Shown piece by piece: positions 63,401 through 64,000 of a stretch of DNA of 64,000 nucleotides (the first letter of the stretch is position 1; every line of letters begins with the position of its first letter). Under the pieces are notes generated by a model. It was not told the DNA's origin, did not search any database, and worked only from the letters and a program-made list of their open reading frames with translations. Source of the DNA: Epiperipatus broadwayi (taxonomy: Eukaryota > Onychophora > Udeonychophora > Euonychophora > Peripatidae); contig JAQFVV010006717.1 of assembly GCA_028023455.1 (NCBI GenBank), positions 184,001-248,000 of the forward strand. Reading direction: 5' to 3'. The translations under genes were made by a program, and so were the position numbers.

Positions 63401-64000
63401 GATCTTATATAAAAAATATTTTATAGGTGGTAATGTTTAAACAGCTTTTCACAAATTATTGATCATTTGAATATGTTTAAGGATTTAAACTACTTTTTTT
63501 TGCAATAAATATTAATTAACATTATTATTTATTGTGGTATGAATGAAAAGAAGTAGTCCATTAGATTTTTTTTATATTACAAGTTACAATTTTCAGTTTA
63601 TAGTTTATAAAAATTCAAAAATATTTTAAGTACAGCTCTATGTAATTAATATGTGGAATAAAAATTTGCATATTAGAAACAAATTAATTTACTTGTAAAG
63701 TAATATTATTCTTAGTTATTAATTTGTTTAGATATTTTTGAGATTAAATAATTACATTTATCATTTTTAATTTATATAAACAAAACTTTGGTTATACACA
63801 AACAAAAAATGTAGTTGTAATTGTTTTTTTCTCTATTCAACTTATTAATTAAATGAAGCATTTGATAACAATTAACTGAAAAACAATTATATTATTTGAG
63901 AAACAAGTCAACATTTTAAAATAACAATAAAGTTGTTTTTATATGACAGGTAAACACAAATAATGGAAGAACAATAAATGTAAAATGAGATGGTAAACAA
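59519..64000. other. AT-rich spacer, nothing recognised
   Basis: (TA)n at 60454-60482. No coding region, RNA gene or repeat family recognised. Confidence 0.55.

Overview
The window is AT-rich nuclear DNA from an animal, most likely an invertebrate. The support is Penelope-like, Ty3/gypsy and non-LTR retroelement relics, hammerhead-ribozyme repeats, and long (TA)n, (GATA)n and (TAA)n microsatellites, with no dense gene layout. I cannot name the taxon. I found no intact host gene. Most of the sequence is unannotatable AT-rich spacer (introns or intergenic DNA) studded with mobile elements.

Layout. 258-830: two direct repeats on the minus strand, each with a full hammerhead core, about 406 bp apart, like a metazoan retrozyme dimer. 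5203-5380: a fold-back fragment of a second hammerhead-linked family, whose better copy is at about 42.84-43.36 kb. 8579-11919: a Penelope-like element (RT plus GIY-YIG endonuclease) as a 5'-truncated unit followed by a longer one, with a hammerhead-like motif at each unit end. 14.3-16.3 kb: C-terminal parts of two decayed non-LTR retrotransposons on the minus strand, one with a (TTA)n tail. 18545-19541: a 287-bp-arm inverted repeat plus a third copy, bounded by 46-bp direct repeats. 20.4-21.05 kb: a direct duplication, one copy carrying a tRNA-like insert.

22324-35457: a 13.1-kb Ty3/gypsy element inserted in a (TA)n tract, with LTRs of about 2.1 kb, PBS, PPT, gag and pol. Pol keeps its catalytic motifs but is broken by stops, several at conserved Trp codons. 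The 5' LTR holds a 2396-bp insertion with a 15-bp target duplication and inverted arms of about 335 bp. One arm keeps a hammerhead-like sequence. The insertion's 1.66-kb body recurs, inverted and without arms, at 54228-55888.

35.5-64 kb is mostly featureless. It has an unidentified pseudogene-like coding stretch (40.16-40.78 kb), a SINE-like repeat with a hammerhead (43 kb), an LTR/PBS-like relic (44.56 kb), a divergent dispersed repeat (46.7-47.9 kb, also at 17.15-17.96 kb), a hammerhead relic (52.4 kb) and small tandem duplications.

The recurring theme is self-cleaving hammerhead RNA: at least four unrelated-looking repeat families carry a full or decayed type I hammerhead. In three of them the stem III strand is a short palindrome (ATGCAT, ACTAGT, ACGT), which suggests cleavage as a dimer. 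All coordinates and alignments were made by eye; no search or folding program was run.
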